Notes under the pieces: model-generated
Told to the model about the DNA's origin: nothing
The model's database searches: none
Seen by the model: only the letters and a program-made list of their open reading frames with translations
Shown here: positions 1-7,171 of the stretch, piece by piece
How positions within the stretch are numbered: position 1 is the first letter of the stretch
Layout of the letters: each line of letters starts with the position of its first letter
Made by a program: the position numbers and the translations under genes
From: an uncultured Eubacteriales bacterium
GTDB lineage: Bacteria > Bacillota > Clostridia > Oscillospirales > Acutalibacteraceae
Reading direction: 5' to 3'
Assembly: GCA_934456435.1 (NCBI GenBank)
Contig: CAKSHH010000007.1
Coordinates: 1-64,000 of the forward strand
DNA length: 64,000 nt

Positions 1-140
1 TTTCTATTTCCTTGTTATTAGTTTGTTTTTGTATTTTTACTTGAATTTTTTTCTTTTATTCTGTAATTCATTTTATTTTTCTTTGCTTTCTTTATCCCAC
101 TTCTTCATTAGATTTTTACGCATAGACAAAGTTTTTTCAC

Positions 141-217
141 GACATGATGTGGGCATCACACCCTACGATTTAGATTTATCAAAGCTAGTTGTAGGGCACG
201 ATGCCCACATCGTGCCG
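141..217. repeat. Interspersed double-palindrome repeat, family A copy 1
   Basis: Two short palindromes (TGATGTGGGCATCA-type and GGCACGATGCCCACATCGTGCC-type) are joined by about 30 nt that itself carries CCTACG facing GTAGGG, so the whole unit can fold as one long imperfect hairpin. The same layout recurs at 11509, 23195 (inverted), 38561 and 60784, with a half copy at 878. It is non-coding; the short ORF across it (23-220) is judged spurious. Confidence 0.85.
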
Positions 218-283
218 TGAGTCCTTTTAAATACCGCTAAACACTTGTTTTCATTGTTTCTTTATCCCCTCCGTCTCTCCGAG

Positions 284-324
284 ACACCTCCCCTTGACCT
301 CAATCAAGGGGGAGGCTGAGGTTT
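284..324. repeat. Family D hairpin repeat, copy 1
   Basis: CCTCCCCTTGA pairs with TCAAGGGGGAGG around a short loop. An inverted near-copy lies at 22999-23037, beside another family A element, so the order D next to A is kept in both places. Confidence 0.7.
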
Positions 325-380
325 GTGCGTATTTTTAGGTTATATATAACTTGCTTTGTTCTTTGCTGATTTTTTGCCGA

Positions 381-723
381 CCCTTTAGGCAATGTCATTA
401 ACTTAAGATAAGAATATTATATATTCACTTACAAGGCTCACCTTGTCAGGTAGCGAAGCGGCGCGACGGTAGTGAATGACGGTCCGGTGGACTGTCAGAG
501 CCGGAGCGTGACCGAGCCGCAGCGAGACGCTGTCGCGTAAGCGACTGAGGGGTAGTCGAAAGGCATTATTAAATTTTTACTAAAAAGGCTATAATAAGCC
601 TTTTCTCTCCCTCCGTCACGGCTTCGCCGTGCCACCTCCCTCATCAGATGGAGGCAAGGCTTTACGAAAACGGCTTCAACTTTAAAAGAAAGAAGCCTTA
701 AGTTAATGACATTACCTAAAGGG
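381..723. mobile_element. MITE-like element with 27-bp terminal inverted repeats
   Basis: The left end 381-407 (CCCTTTAGGCAATGTCATTA then ACTTAAG) is the reverse complement of 697-723 with a single mismatch. The 343-bp interior has no convincing ORF and contains GC-rich imperfect palindromes (about 452-556 and 608-660). Parts of it recur at 32077-32300 (inverted, about 220 bp) and 23345-23427 (one end only). Size, TIRs and lack of coding capacity fit a miniature inverted-repeat element. No matching transposase is in the window, and no clear target duplication was seen. Confidence 0.65.
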
Positions 724-877
724 AAGCTGGGCGGCGGTTTGCACCGCTCGGATGAGGTGTCCGATATTTATTTCATTATTTAATATAATCAGACCTGAAA
801 TTTCTCCACCTCATCACCGTCTTACGACGGAGCTTCTCCTCAAGGAGAAGCCTTGGTCGGTTTGTACTAATTTCTCG
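711..877. repeat. Family B composite repeat, copy 1
   Basis: Holds GGCGGCGGTTTGCACCGCTC, then an AT-rich stretch, then CACCGTCTTACGACGG and CTCCTCAAGGAGAAGCC. The same series is found at 11338-11508 with about the same spacing. Both copies run straight into a family A element. Confidence 0.7.
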
Positions 878-903
878 GCATGATATGGGCATCATGCCAT
901 ACG
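878..903. repeat. Family A half copy (copy 2)
   Basis: Only the first palindrome (GGCATGATATGGGCATCATGCC) is present. The second half is missing, and unrelated sequence leads to the PHP gene terminus. Confidence 0.6.
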
Positions 904-985
904 GAAAAGCAATAGCCGCCCTCGTGATGAGAGCGGCTAAAATCGCAAATATTCAGCTTTGCATTAGTTGTGTAATTCTGTCTTA

Positions 986-2377
986 TTAAAATGAAAAGTA
1001 TTTTTCTCTCATTTTCTTCATTCTGCCGTTCATGAGTTTGAGCATGGCGAGGGCGGACGCTTTTTCGTCTGCCGTGCCGTAGACTGCCTGCTTCATCATT
1101 CTGCCCTCTTCAAAGCATGCATCGTCATGAATCGGGAAGTAGTTTTTGAGCAGGAAGCAGCCGTAGCGGACATATCTCATTTCGCCGACAAGGCGGAACT
1201 CCTTGCTGATTGTGTCAACGGCTACGCTTCGGAAAGCTTTGATTGAATCAATCAGGGCTTTTCTCTCATTTTCGGGAGAGAAAACGATCGTGGAACAGAT
1301 ATAAGCATTGCGGTTTTCGGGCGTACAGTTATGGCTGTCGGTGCTTCCGACAACGGGGTATTTGTGTCCCCTTGCCCTGTCCTCATAATAGCGCACCGTC
1401 TGGTAGCCGTTCTGTTCAAAATAATTCTCACCGCCGAGGACCTCGAAGGCGTCAAATATTTTGTTTTCGACAAGCCAGTCATTGAGCGCGTCCGAATCGT
1501 GGAAGGTGTTGCCCGTTATCCATGTCGGGTGGACAAAAATCGCAAGTCCGTCCGCTTTTCTTATCTCATCATAAATCCACTTGAGAGTCGAAGCGACAAG
1601 CGGATCGACATTGTCGGGAACGGTTATTTCCTTTGAAAGCTCAGTCATCTTCTTTTCAAACTGCTCGCGTGTCATAACATCGGGGCAGTCGTCACGGGTG
1701 GCCCTGACGCTTTTGTCCTTGCCGACTTCTTCAACGGCTTCATCCTCGACAAGAGAGTTAATGCTGTACTCGCCGCCGAAGTTAATTGTGTGCGGACAAA
1801 CCCTGAAGCCGTTGATCGGAGGAAGGTGAACCTCCTCGCCCATAATCAATTTCAACTCGGTCGGGATATCCTTAAACTGCTCGATAGCGTAGAGTGACGG
1901 ATAATAACGCCTGTGATCCGTTATTGAAAGGAAATCATAGCCGTGCGCGCGGTAGCTTGCCGCAACGTTTGCCGGGTCATGGGCTCCGTCGGAATAGTTC
2001 GTGTGTATATGGAGATCGCCGATAAAAGGATAAACATCAACAAGATCATCTTCGACCGCGTAAATGCAGAAGGTCAAATCGTCGTCTTCCTCGTTGGTGA
2101 ATTTGATGCGGTATTCACCCTCAAAGGGAAGCGTTGTTTTTATGTCGATTCCGTTTTCGGTTGCGGTGACGGGAATCCTGCGGCGATAGCCCGTTGCAGG
2201 ATACTGATCCTCCGAGCCGCCGTTGAGCCATGTCAAAACCGCCGTGTATTCATTTCCGACCGTAAAAAACAGTCTGTCGCCGAACGGGCGGATATGTATT
2301 GTCTTCTCTTTTCCGGCTGAAACTACCTTGGGAAAAATATCAAACGTCCACAGTTCGTGTCTTCTTTCAAATGCCAT
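986..2377 (-). CDS. PHP-domain metal-dependent hydrolase (CehA/McbA-like)
   Basis: A 463-aa protein with a roughly 115-residue N-terminal beta-rich region followed by a PHP phosphoesterase domain. Metal-binding motifs are visible: HIHT at 123-126, TDH at 153-155, a VHPTW motif near 282-286 and TDSH at 346-349. The family hydrolyses phosphoesters using two or three metal ions; the substrate here is unknown. The ATG at 2377 is chosen because GAAAGGA lies just upstream and the protein then starts directly at the conserved region; an in-frame start 60 nt further up would overlap the upstream gene. It is the last gene of a three-gene operon after rfbB and a lipoprotein. No signal peptide, so probably cytosolic. 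Confidence 0.85.
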   Translation of the reverse strand: MAFERRHELWTFDIFPKVVSAGKEKTIHIRPFGDRLFFTVGNEYTAVLTWLNGGSEDQYPATGYRRRIPVTATENGIDIKTTLPFEGEYRIKFTNEEDDDLTFCIYAVEDDLVDVYPFIGDLHIHTNYSDGAHDPANVAASYRAHGYDFLSITDHRRYYPSLYAIEQFKDIPTELKLIMGEEVHLPPINGFRVCPHTINFGGEYSINSLVEDEAVEEVGKDKSVRATRDDCPDVMTREQFEKKMTELSKEITVPDNVDPLVASTLKWIYDEIRKADGLAIFVHPTWITGNTFHDSDALNDWLVENKIFDAFEVLGGENYFEQNGYQTVRYYEDRARGHKYPVVGSTDSHNCTPENRNAYICSTIVFSPENERKALIDSIKAFRSVAVDTISKEFRLVGEMRYVRYGCFLLKNYFPIHDDACFEEGRMMKQAVYGTADEKASALAMLKLMNGRMKKMREKYFSF

Positions 2378-2396
2378 TTGGCTGTATCCTTTCAAA

Positions 2397-2837
2397 TTAT
2401 TTAACTGTTGCGAGTGTATATCCGTCCTCGTCAACATAAACGGTCATAACGGTTTTGCTGTCCGTTTGTTCTCCGTTCTGTGTGTCGAGCAGGAATATGA
2501 CTTTCCAAATGCCTGCCGTTCTGTCAAATGCGAATTTGACCTTGTTGTACTTGTCCGCGACTTCTTTTTTTGCCACGCCGAGCGCCTCTGTCTTGGTCTT
2601 GACTCCGCTTTCGGCATTGTCCTGATTGGTAACAAATCCGCTCGTTTTGGCATTTGCGTTACCCTTGAAGGTGTCTTCCTCGTCGCTGTATTTGAAGGTC
2701 AGAACCTCCTGAATTACGGTGTAGCCGTTGTCGTTGTCAATAGACGTCTGCTTGCCGAGATCTCCGTCCTTCTTGCCGCAGGCATAAAGCGAAAGAGCAA
2801 GAGCAAGACTCAAGGTAACTGCAATTATTTTTTTCAT
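2397..2837 (-). CDS. Small PepSY-like lipoprotein
   Basis: A 146-aa protein with a typical lipoprotein signal peptide (MKKIIAV start, hydrophobic core, lipobox LYAC with Cys20). The mature part is hydrophilic and ends in a VYVDEDGY-like strand, reminiscent of PepSY-type small extracellular domains; that resemblance is weak and is inference. Start 2837 is preceded by AGGGG. A second ATG at 2846 overlaps the rfbB stop (ATGA) and would only add three residues. It lies between rfbB and the PHP gene and is likely co-transcribed with both. Specific function unknown. Confidence 0.7.
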   Translation of the reverse strand: MKKIIAVTLSLALALSLYACGKKDGDLGKQTSIDNDNGYTVIQEVLTFKYSDEEDTFKGNANAKTSGFVTNQDNAESGVKTKTEALGVAKKEVADKYNKVKFAFDRTAGIWKVIFLLDTQNGEQTDSKTVMTVYVDEDGYTLATVK

Positions 2838-2842
2838 AGCTG

Positions 2843-3847
2843 TCATCCCCTGTACTTTTTATACTCGCCGCTGAGTATCATCTGCCACCACTCGCGGTTG
2901 TTGAGATACCAGTCGATCGTTTTCTGAATACCGTCGTTGAACAAGGTTTCCGGATACCAGCCGAGCTCCGCGTGAATCTTCGCAGGGTCTATCGCGTATC
3001 GCATATCGTGACCGGGTCTGTCCTTGACATAGGTTATAAGGCTTTCGTCCTTGCCGACCGCCTTGAGGATTGTCTTTACGACATCAATATTCGCCTTTTC
3101 ATTGTGTCCGCCGATATTGTAGACCTCGCCGATTTTTCCGTTTTCGAGGATCATATCAATCGCCTTGCAATGGTCGTCAACGTAAAGCCAGTCGCGGACA
3201 TTGAGCCCCTCGCCGTAAACGGGAAGCTTCTCGTCGGCAAGAGCCTTGGAAATCATAAGCGGTATCAGCTTTTCGGGGAACTGATAGGGTCCGTAATTGT
3301 TCGAGCAGCGCGAAATGGTTGCCGGCGTTCCGAAGGTGCGGTGATACGCCATAACCAAAAGGTCGGCAGACGCCTTGCTCGCGGAGTACGGAGACGATGT
3401 GTGAATCGGCGTTGTCTCGGTGAAGAAAAGGTCGGGGCGGTCAAGCGGAAGATCGCCGTACACCTCATCGGTGGACACCTGATGATAACGCGGAATCTCA
3501 TATTTATTGCAGGCATCGAGCAAAACCTGAGTGCCGAGTATATTCGTCTTGAGGAAAACCTCAGGATTTTCTATTGAACGGTCAACGTGGCTCTCCGCCG
3601 CGAAATTGACGATCGCGTCAAAATTCTCCTCTTCGCAGAGGGCGAAAACTGCCTTTCTGTCGGTAATATCGCCGAGGACAAAGCGGAAGTTGCCCTTACG
3701 GGCTTCGTCAAGAGTATAAAGGTCGCCTGCATAAGTCAGGGCGTCGATGCAAACAAGCCTGTAATCGGGGTGCTTGCGCTGCATATAGTAAATAAAATTG
3801 CTGCCTATAAAGCCGGCGCCGCCGGTGACAAGAATATTTTTACTCAT
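2843..3847 (-). CDS. rfbB: dTDP-glucose 4,6-dehydratase
   Basis: A 334-aa extended short-chain dehydrogenase. It converts dTDP-glucose to dTDP-4-keto-6-deoxyglucose, the second step of dTDP-rhamnose and related deoxysugar synthesis. Visible: the NAD-binding GGAGFIG motif at 9-15, the TDE triad region at 126-128 and the catalytic YSASK (Tyr154, Lys158). Length is normal for RmlB. Start 3847 has AAGGAG at good spacing and puts the Rossmann motif at the N-terminus. The usual partners rfbA, rfbC and rfbD are not adjacent, so the rest of the pathway must lie elsewhere. Cytosolic. Confidence 0.93.
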   Translation of the reverse strand: MSKNILVTGGAGFIGSNFIYYMQRKHPDYRLVCIDALTYAGDLYTLDEARKGNFRFVLGDITDRKAVFALCEEENFDAIVNFAAESHVDRSIENPEVFLKTNILGTQVLLDACNKYEIPRYHQVSTDEVYGDLPLDRPDLFFTETTPIHTSSPYSASKASADLLVMAYHRTFGTPATISRCSNNYGPYQFPEKLIPLMISKALADEKLPVYGEGLNVRDWLYVDDHCKAIDMILENGKIGEVYNIGGHNEKANIDVVKTILKAVGKDESLITYVKDRPGHDMRYAIDPAKIHAELGWYPETLFNDGIQKTIDWYLNNREWWQMILSGEYKKYRG

Positions 3848-3881
3848 AAAGAATCTCCTTTGGAAATTTTCAAGCCGCAAT

Positions 3882-3898
3882 CTGTGCGGTACTGCCCG
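3882..3898. repeat. Family E half element
   Basis: TGTGCGGTACTGCC matches one arm of the AAGGCAATACCGCACA palindrome family found at 16387, 23534, 30175, 44592 and 49794. It sits in the 5' leader of rfbB. Confidence 0.4.
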
Positions 3899-4021
3899 AA
3901 ATTATTATACACTATATATTTGCAAAAGAAAAGAATTTTTTGTAAATAATAATTTATATACAATTATATAAACGGTTTTCAAAAGCAATAATAAAAAATT
4001 TCAAAAAAAAGCGAATTTCAC

Positions 4022-4050
4022 TTGACAAATTCGGCATTTGATGATATGAT
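4022..4050 (+). promoter_or_regulatory. Promoter of the tRNA cluster
   Basis: TTGACA (4022-4027), 17-nt spacer, TATGAT (4045-4050), ending 18 nt before tRNA-Gly. Near-consensus sigma-A type, as expected for a stable RNA operon. Confidence 0.85.
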
Positions 4051-4068
4051 ATCAAGCGTTGCAGATAT

Positions 4069-4142
4069 GCGGGTGTAGTTTAGTGGTAGAATTCCAGCCT
4101 TCCAAGCTGGTCGTGTGGGTTCGATTCCCATCACCCGCTCCA
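4069..4142 (+). tRNA. tRNA-Gly (TCC)
   Basis: A 74-nt cloverleaf. The acceptor GCGGGTG pairs with CACCCGC, the anticodon stem CCAGC/GCTGG encloses loop CTTCCAA (anticodon TCC at 4101-4103), the T arm has GTTCGATTC, and CCA is encoded. Confidence 0.96.
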
Positions 4143-4181
4143 TTTTTTCTCCAAACATTCTGCAATGTAGGAGATTTTAAT

Positions 4182-4258
<77 letters not shown>

Positions 4259-4261
4259 TAC

Positions 4262-4339
4262 GGTGGGTATAGCTTAGTTGGTTAAAGCGCCAGTTTGTGG
4301 CACTGGAGACCGTCGGTTCGAATCCGACTATCCACCCCA
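4262..4339 (+). tRNA. tRNA-His (GTG)
   Basis: Acceptor GTGGGTA pairs with TATCCAC, with an extra G at position -1 (4262) opposite C73, the hallmark of tRNA-His. The anticodon stem CCAGT/ACTGG encloses TTGTGGC (anticodon GTG). CCA is encoded. Confidence 0.96.
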
Positions 4340-4417
4340 TTCAGTCTGCAGGTTCTGCAGACTTTTTTTAAACTCAAAAACAGGTGCTCACCGAAAAATC
4401 GGAAGCTGCATAAATAT

Positions 4418-4492
4418 TGGGGTGTCGTCAAGCGGTAAGACACAGCACTTTGACTGCTGCATTCGCTGGTTCGAATCCGGCCACCCCAGCCA
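4418..4492 (+). tRNA. tRNA-Gln (TTG)
   Basis: Acceptor TGGGGTG pairs with CACCCCA, the anticodon stem CAGCA/TGCTG encloses CTTTGAC (anticodon TTG), and CCA is encoded. Last gene of the cluster. Confidence 0.96.
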
Positions 4493-4495
4493 AAA

Positions 4496-4540
4496 GCAAA
4501 CGGCAATCCTGCATGGGACCGCCGTTTGTTTTTATTTTTT
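4496..4540 (+). terminator. Terminator of the tRNA cluster
   Basis: Stem GCAAACGGC/GCCGTTTGT followed by a T-rich run. The T run overlaps the 3' end of the convergent kinase gene (stop at 4532). Confidence 0.8.
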
Positions 4541-5863
4541 ATCATTCAGCATGACCGAGGCATAAAACATACCGTCACGGGCTTCAAATTTACTGACTCC
4601 GCCGTACCTTTCGGCTATGCTTTTGACGGACTCGATTCCCAGACCGTTTCCGCTGTGCTTTGAGGAAACAAAGGCTCCGTTTCTGTCGGTTTTCAGCGAT
4701 CCGCCGAACGTGTTGTCAACGGCAATGCAAAGTGAATTTGCTTCATCGGAAGCGCGGATTATTATCTTTTTGTCCTGACCGTTTTCGTCAATACACGCGT
4801 CGAGCGCATTTTCCAAAAGATTGCCGAACAGGACAGACAAATCGGTCGTTTCAATACCCGTATCTTCGGGAATAACCGTTTTCACAATATAATCTATTCC
4901 GTTATTCTTTGCCTGCTGGGCAAAATACACAAGCACGGTGTTGACGGCCGTGTTTTCGCAGAACGCTATCGGCGTATCGTCGGGCATACTCATACGGTAT
5001 GTGTTAAGGTAAGATTCAAGCTTCTCATATTTCTGCTCCCTGAGAAGCTCCTGCATAAGGGCGATATGGTGGCGGACATCGTGCTTTGCGCGGCGCGCTT
5101 CGGATATTCGCTCCTGCAGACTGTCATATTGCAGCTCGCGCATGGCAAGTCGGTGATTCTTTTCGCTCAGGAGCATATTTCTGTCCTGCTCATAAATCAG
5201 TCTCGACACAACATAATAGACCAGCATTGCGCCGACGTTTATGAAGAACAAAAAGACTGTGTTCTTGGGCTGCAAGGCAATTTTCAGACTGGACTGAGCC
5301 GAATTTGCATATATCTCATAATACCAAAGCAAATAGAATGTCGCGGGTATAAGCCATAAAAATCTCCACTCAAACCCCGTCGTCTCACGCTCAACGGCAG
5401 GCGTATATACCTTTTGGACATACCGTCTCAGCGGAAACCACAGCACAAACTCGACCAACAGCATACACAACGAGAACGACCAACGGTATGACTGCCCCGC
5501 AAGCTCAGGGAACGCCCAGCCCTCAATACACTTTGAGGCGATGACGATAAAGTTTGCATTGTTTGAGGTCATCAGCAGGGTGAAAAGGATTTTCCAGAAA
5601 GACGCGTCAACGGCAAGGAGATAGAACGCCGCATAGAGTACCGTGCTGACCGCGCTCACCAAGCTTGCTTTACCGCCGGAGAAGAACGCGGCCCACAAGC
5701 CGAGCCCGACCTGAACAACCGTCATCAAGGCTATCAGCACGCCCGTAATCGGTTTTGAAAAACGCAGGCGGTTCCTGAACGGGTACAAAGCGAGAACAAG
5801 AAACGGCAGAAAGTTCAGCAAGGAATATACGCTCACTTCCGCAATTCTGTAAATAGGAGGCAT
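4532..5863 (-). CDS. Sensor histidine kinase, AgrC/GHKL type
   Basis: A 443-aa membrane kinase. The N-terminal 220 residues are several hydrophobic helices (about six membrane segments), as in AgrC-like sensors. A cytoplasmic coiled region follows with an H-box around His261 (AKHDVRHH), then the GHKL ATPase with an N-box NLLENALDA (348-356) and a G-box GNGLGI (405-410). It should phosphorylate the LytTR regulator directly upstream: the regulator stop and kinase start overlap as TAATG, implying translational coupling. No AgrB or AgrD peptide genes are adjacent, so the ligand is unknown. Confidence 0.88.
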   Translation of the reverse strand: MPPIYRIAEVSVYSLLNFLPFLVLALYPFRNRLRFSKPITGVLIALMTVVQVGLGLWAAFFSGGKASLVSAVSTVLYAAFYLLAVDASFWKILFTLLMTSNNANFIVIASKCIEGWAFPELAGQSYRWSFSLCMLLVEFVLWFPLRRYVQKVYTPAVERETTGFEWRFLWLIPATFYLLWYYEIYANSAQSSLKIALQPKNTVFLFFINVGAMLVYYVVSRLIYEQDRNMLLSEKNHRLAMRELQYDSLQERISEARRAKHDVRHHIALMQELLREQKYEKLESYLNTYRMSMPDDTPIAFCENTAVNTVLVYFAQQAKNNGIDYIVKTVIPEDTGIETTDLSVLFGNLLENALDACIDENGQDKKIIIRASDEANSLCIAVDNTFGGSLKTDRNGAFVSSKHSGNGLGIESVKSIAERYGGVSKFEARDGMFYASVMLNDKK

Positions 5864-6576
5864 TATCGTGCACCCCCGTTTCTCAGCAGCTCAAACCTGA
5901 AGCTTGCATAAGATTCTGACACGTCCTTGGCTTTTCGGCGGCTTATCGGTATTCTCGTTCCGTCGCTCATGACGAAAACGTTGTCGCTCTGCGCCGCGAC
6001 CTCATAGAAATTGACGACGACTCCCTTGGACGGACTGCAAAAATATGAATGGTCGCAAAGCATGGGTTCGACCTCGGCAAACGGCACACGCGACACGACA
6101 TCGTCGCCCGACTTACTGTGGAACGTTACGCAATGCGATGCAAAGTCGGCAAATATAATATTTCTCAAAACGACCGACTGCTCGTCGGGAAGCTTGATGA
6201 CCCGCGAAAGCTCCATCTTTTCGAGGTTGAGACGGTCAAGCATTTCTTTGAAACGGTTGACGCTGAACGGCTTGCGAAGATAATAGCAGGCATTGACCTC
6301 ATAGCTTTCGCCTGCAAACTCGTTGCTCGACGTGCAGAAAACCAGCTTGACTTCCTTATCCTTTTCTCTGATAAGCCGCGCAACGTCAATGCCGGTAAGC
6401 TCGCCCATAAAAATGTCGGTTATAATGAGGTCATAGGCGCCCTTGCAAAATTTTTTGATAAACTCCTCGCCGCTTGAGAAGTGTTCGGTTTCGGCAAACG
6501 CACCGAACTGATCGACAATAAACGCTTCCAAACATTCAAGCGATTTTTTATCGTCGTCTATCAAAGCAATCTTCAA
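5863..6576 (-). CDS. LytTR-family response regulator
   Basis: A 237-aa protein with an N-terminal receiver (acidic IDDD at 6-9, phospho-acceptor Asp54 in IITDIF, RKPF near 105) and a C-terminal LytTR DNA-binding domain from about residue 130. LytTR proteins bind pairs of 9-bp direct repeats two helical turns apart. Such a pair lies at 6691-6719, between this gene's own promoter and the divergent promoter of 6789. It is the first gene of the two-gene operon with the kinase. A hairpin (AACGGG...CCCGTT, 6597-6624) lies in its 5' leader. Confidence 0.9.
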   Translation of the reverse strand: MKIALIDDDKKSLECLEAFIVDQFGAFAETEHFSSGEEFIKKFCKGAYDLIITDIFMGELTGIDVARLIREKDKEVKLVFCTSSNEFAGESYEVNACYYLRKPFSVNRFKEMLDRLNLEKMELSRVIKLPDEQSVVLRNIIFADFASHCVTFHSKSGDDVVSRVPFAEVEPMLCDHSYFCSPSKGVVVNFYEVAAQSDNVFVMSDGTRIPISRRKAKDVSESYASFRFELLRNGGAR

Positions 6577-6639
6577 CCTTATCCCCTGCCTGTCTTAACG
6601 GGACGGCAGCCGAGCCGCCCGTTTGATATTCCGATTAAC

Positions 6640-6668
6640 AATATATCACAAAACGAGCATTAAAACAA
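6640..6668 (-). promoter_or_regulatory. Predicted promoter of the LytTR operon
   Basis: Read on the minus strand: TTGTTT, 17-nt spacer, TATATT. Positioned about 65 nt upstream of the regulator start. Confidence 0.55.
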
Positions 6669-6690
6669 GTGTATCATTTGTAATGCAATT

Positions 6691-6719
6691 ACCGCTTGTG
6701 CCAAAAAACGACCGTTTGT
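6691..6719 (+). promoter_or_regulatory. Predicted LytTR binding site (direct repeat)
   Basis: ACCGCTTGT (6691-6699) and ACCGTTTGT (6711-6719), start to start 20 nt. The second fits the published LytTR consensus [TA][AC][CA]GTTN[AG][TG] exactly and the first has one mismatch. The identity extends further (ACCGyTTGTGCC). The pair ends 10 nt before the -35 box of the 6789 promoter, a classic activator position. Confidence 0.7.
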
Positions 6720-6729
6720 GCCCTGCCCC

Positions 6730-6758
6730 TTGAATAAAAAGTATTTTTCCGTTATGAT
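6730..6758 (+). promoter_or_regulatory. Promoter of the pseudo-receiver/surface-protein operon
   Basis: TTGAAT (6730-6735), 17-nt spacer, TATGAT (6753-6758), followed by AAAGGAGG and the GTG start at 6789. Confidence 0.75.
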
Positions 6759-6788
6759 ATGATAGGAGTATAGAAAAGGAGGTTTTAA

Positions 6789-7145
6789 GTGAAAATTTAT
6801 GTATACGGATCCGCAGAAGAGAAACGCAGGATTGAAGAAGTCGTTTCCGTTCTGCCGGATTATGCATACAGAAGCTTTCGGTTTGACGGCTGCGAGGATT
6901 ATGACCGCTTCATCGGCAGTCTTTGTGAGGCTATGCCCGACCTTGTGATCGTGACATCCGACGGAGCCGACGGAATGGAGGGCGTCATAGCCTCAAAAAA
7001 TCTTCTGCCCGGCGTTCCGGTTATGTGGCTGTCGGACGACAAAGGTTTCGGCGCACAGTCATATCGGCTCGGATGTGCATTTTTCCACCAAAAACCGATT
7101 ACATCGGAAGCTCTGGCTCAGGCATTCAGAAAATGTATTCAATAA
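6789..7145 (+). CDS. Stand-alone degenerate receiver (pseudo-receiver) domain
   Basis: A 118-aa protein with the overall CheY-like pattern but lacking the phosphorylation residues. The N-terminal acidic pair is replaced (YVYGSAE), the phospho-acceptor position carries Thr56 in PDLVIVT, and only the late Ser82 and Lys102-Pro103 remain. It is therefore predicted to act without phosphorylation, perhaps through protein contacts. GTG start at 6789 with a very good AAGGAGG. It lies 26 bp before the large secreted protein, behind a predicted LytTR-activated promoter. It has no DNA-binding domain. Confidence 0.75.
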   Translation: MKIYVYGSAEEKRRIEEVVSVLPDYAYRSFRFDGCEDYDRFIGSLCEAMPDLVIVTSDGADGMEGVIASKNLLPGVPVMWLSDDKGFGAQSYRLGCAFFHQKPITSEALAQAFRKCIQ

Positions 7146-7171
7146 TTGAACTTTTGAAAGGAGAAAACCCA

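Noticed and set aside
23..220. Open frame of 65 codons at the window start
   Set aside because: Lies across the family A palindromes and a T-rich stretch with no ribosome binding site; the same repeat elsewhere is interrupted by stops.
1..985. CRISPR array
   Set aside because: Repeats are palindromic, of different kinds and unevenly spaced; no regular repeat-spacer pattern anywhere in the window.
4493..6900. agrB/agrD-type peptide genes beside the AgrC-like kinase
   Set aside because: No small peptide frame with a ribosome binding site and no AgrB-like membrane protease next to the pair.
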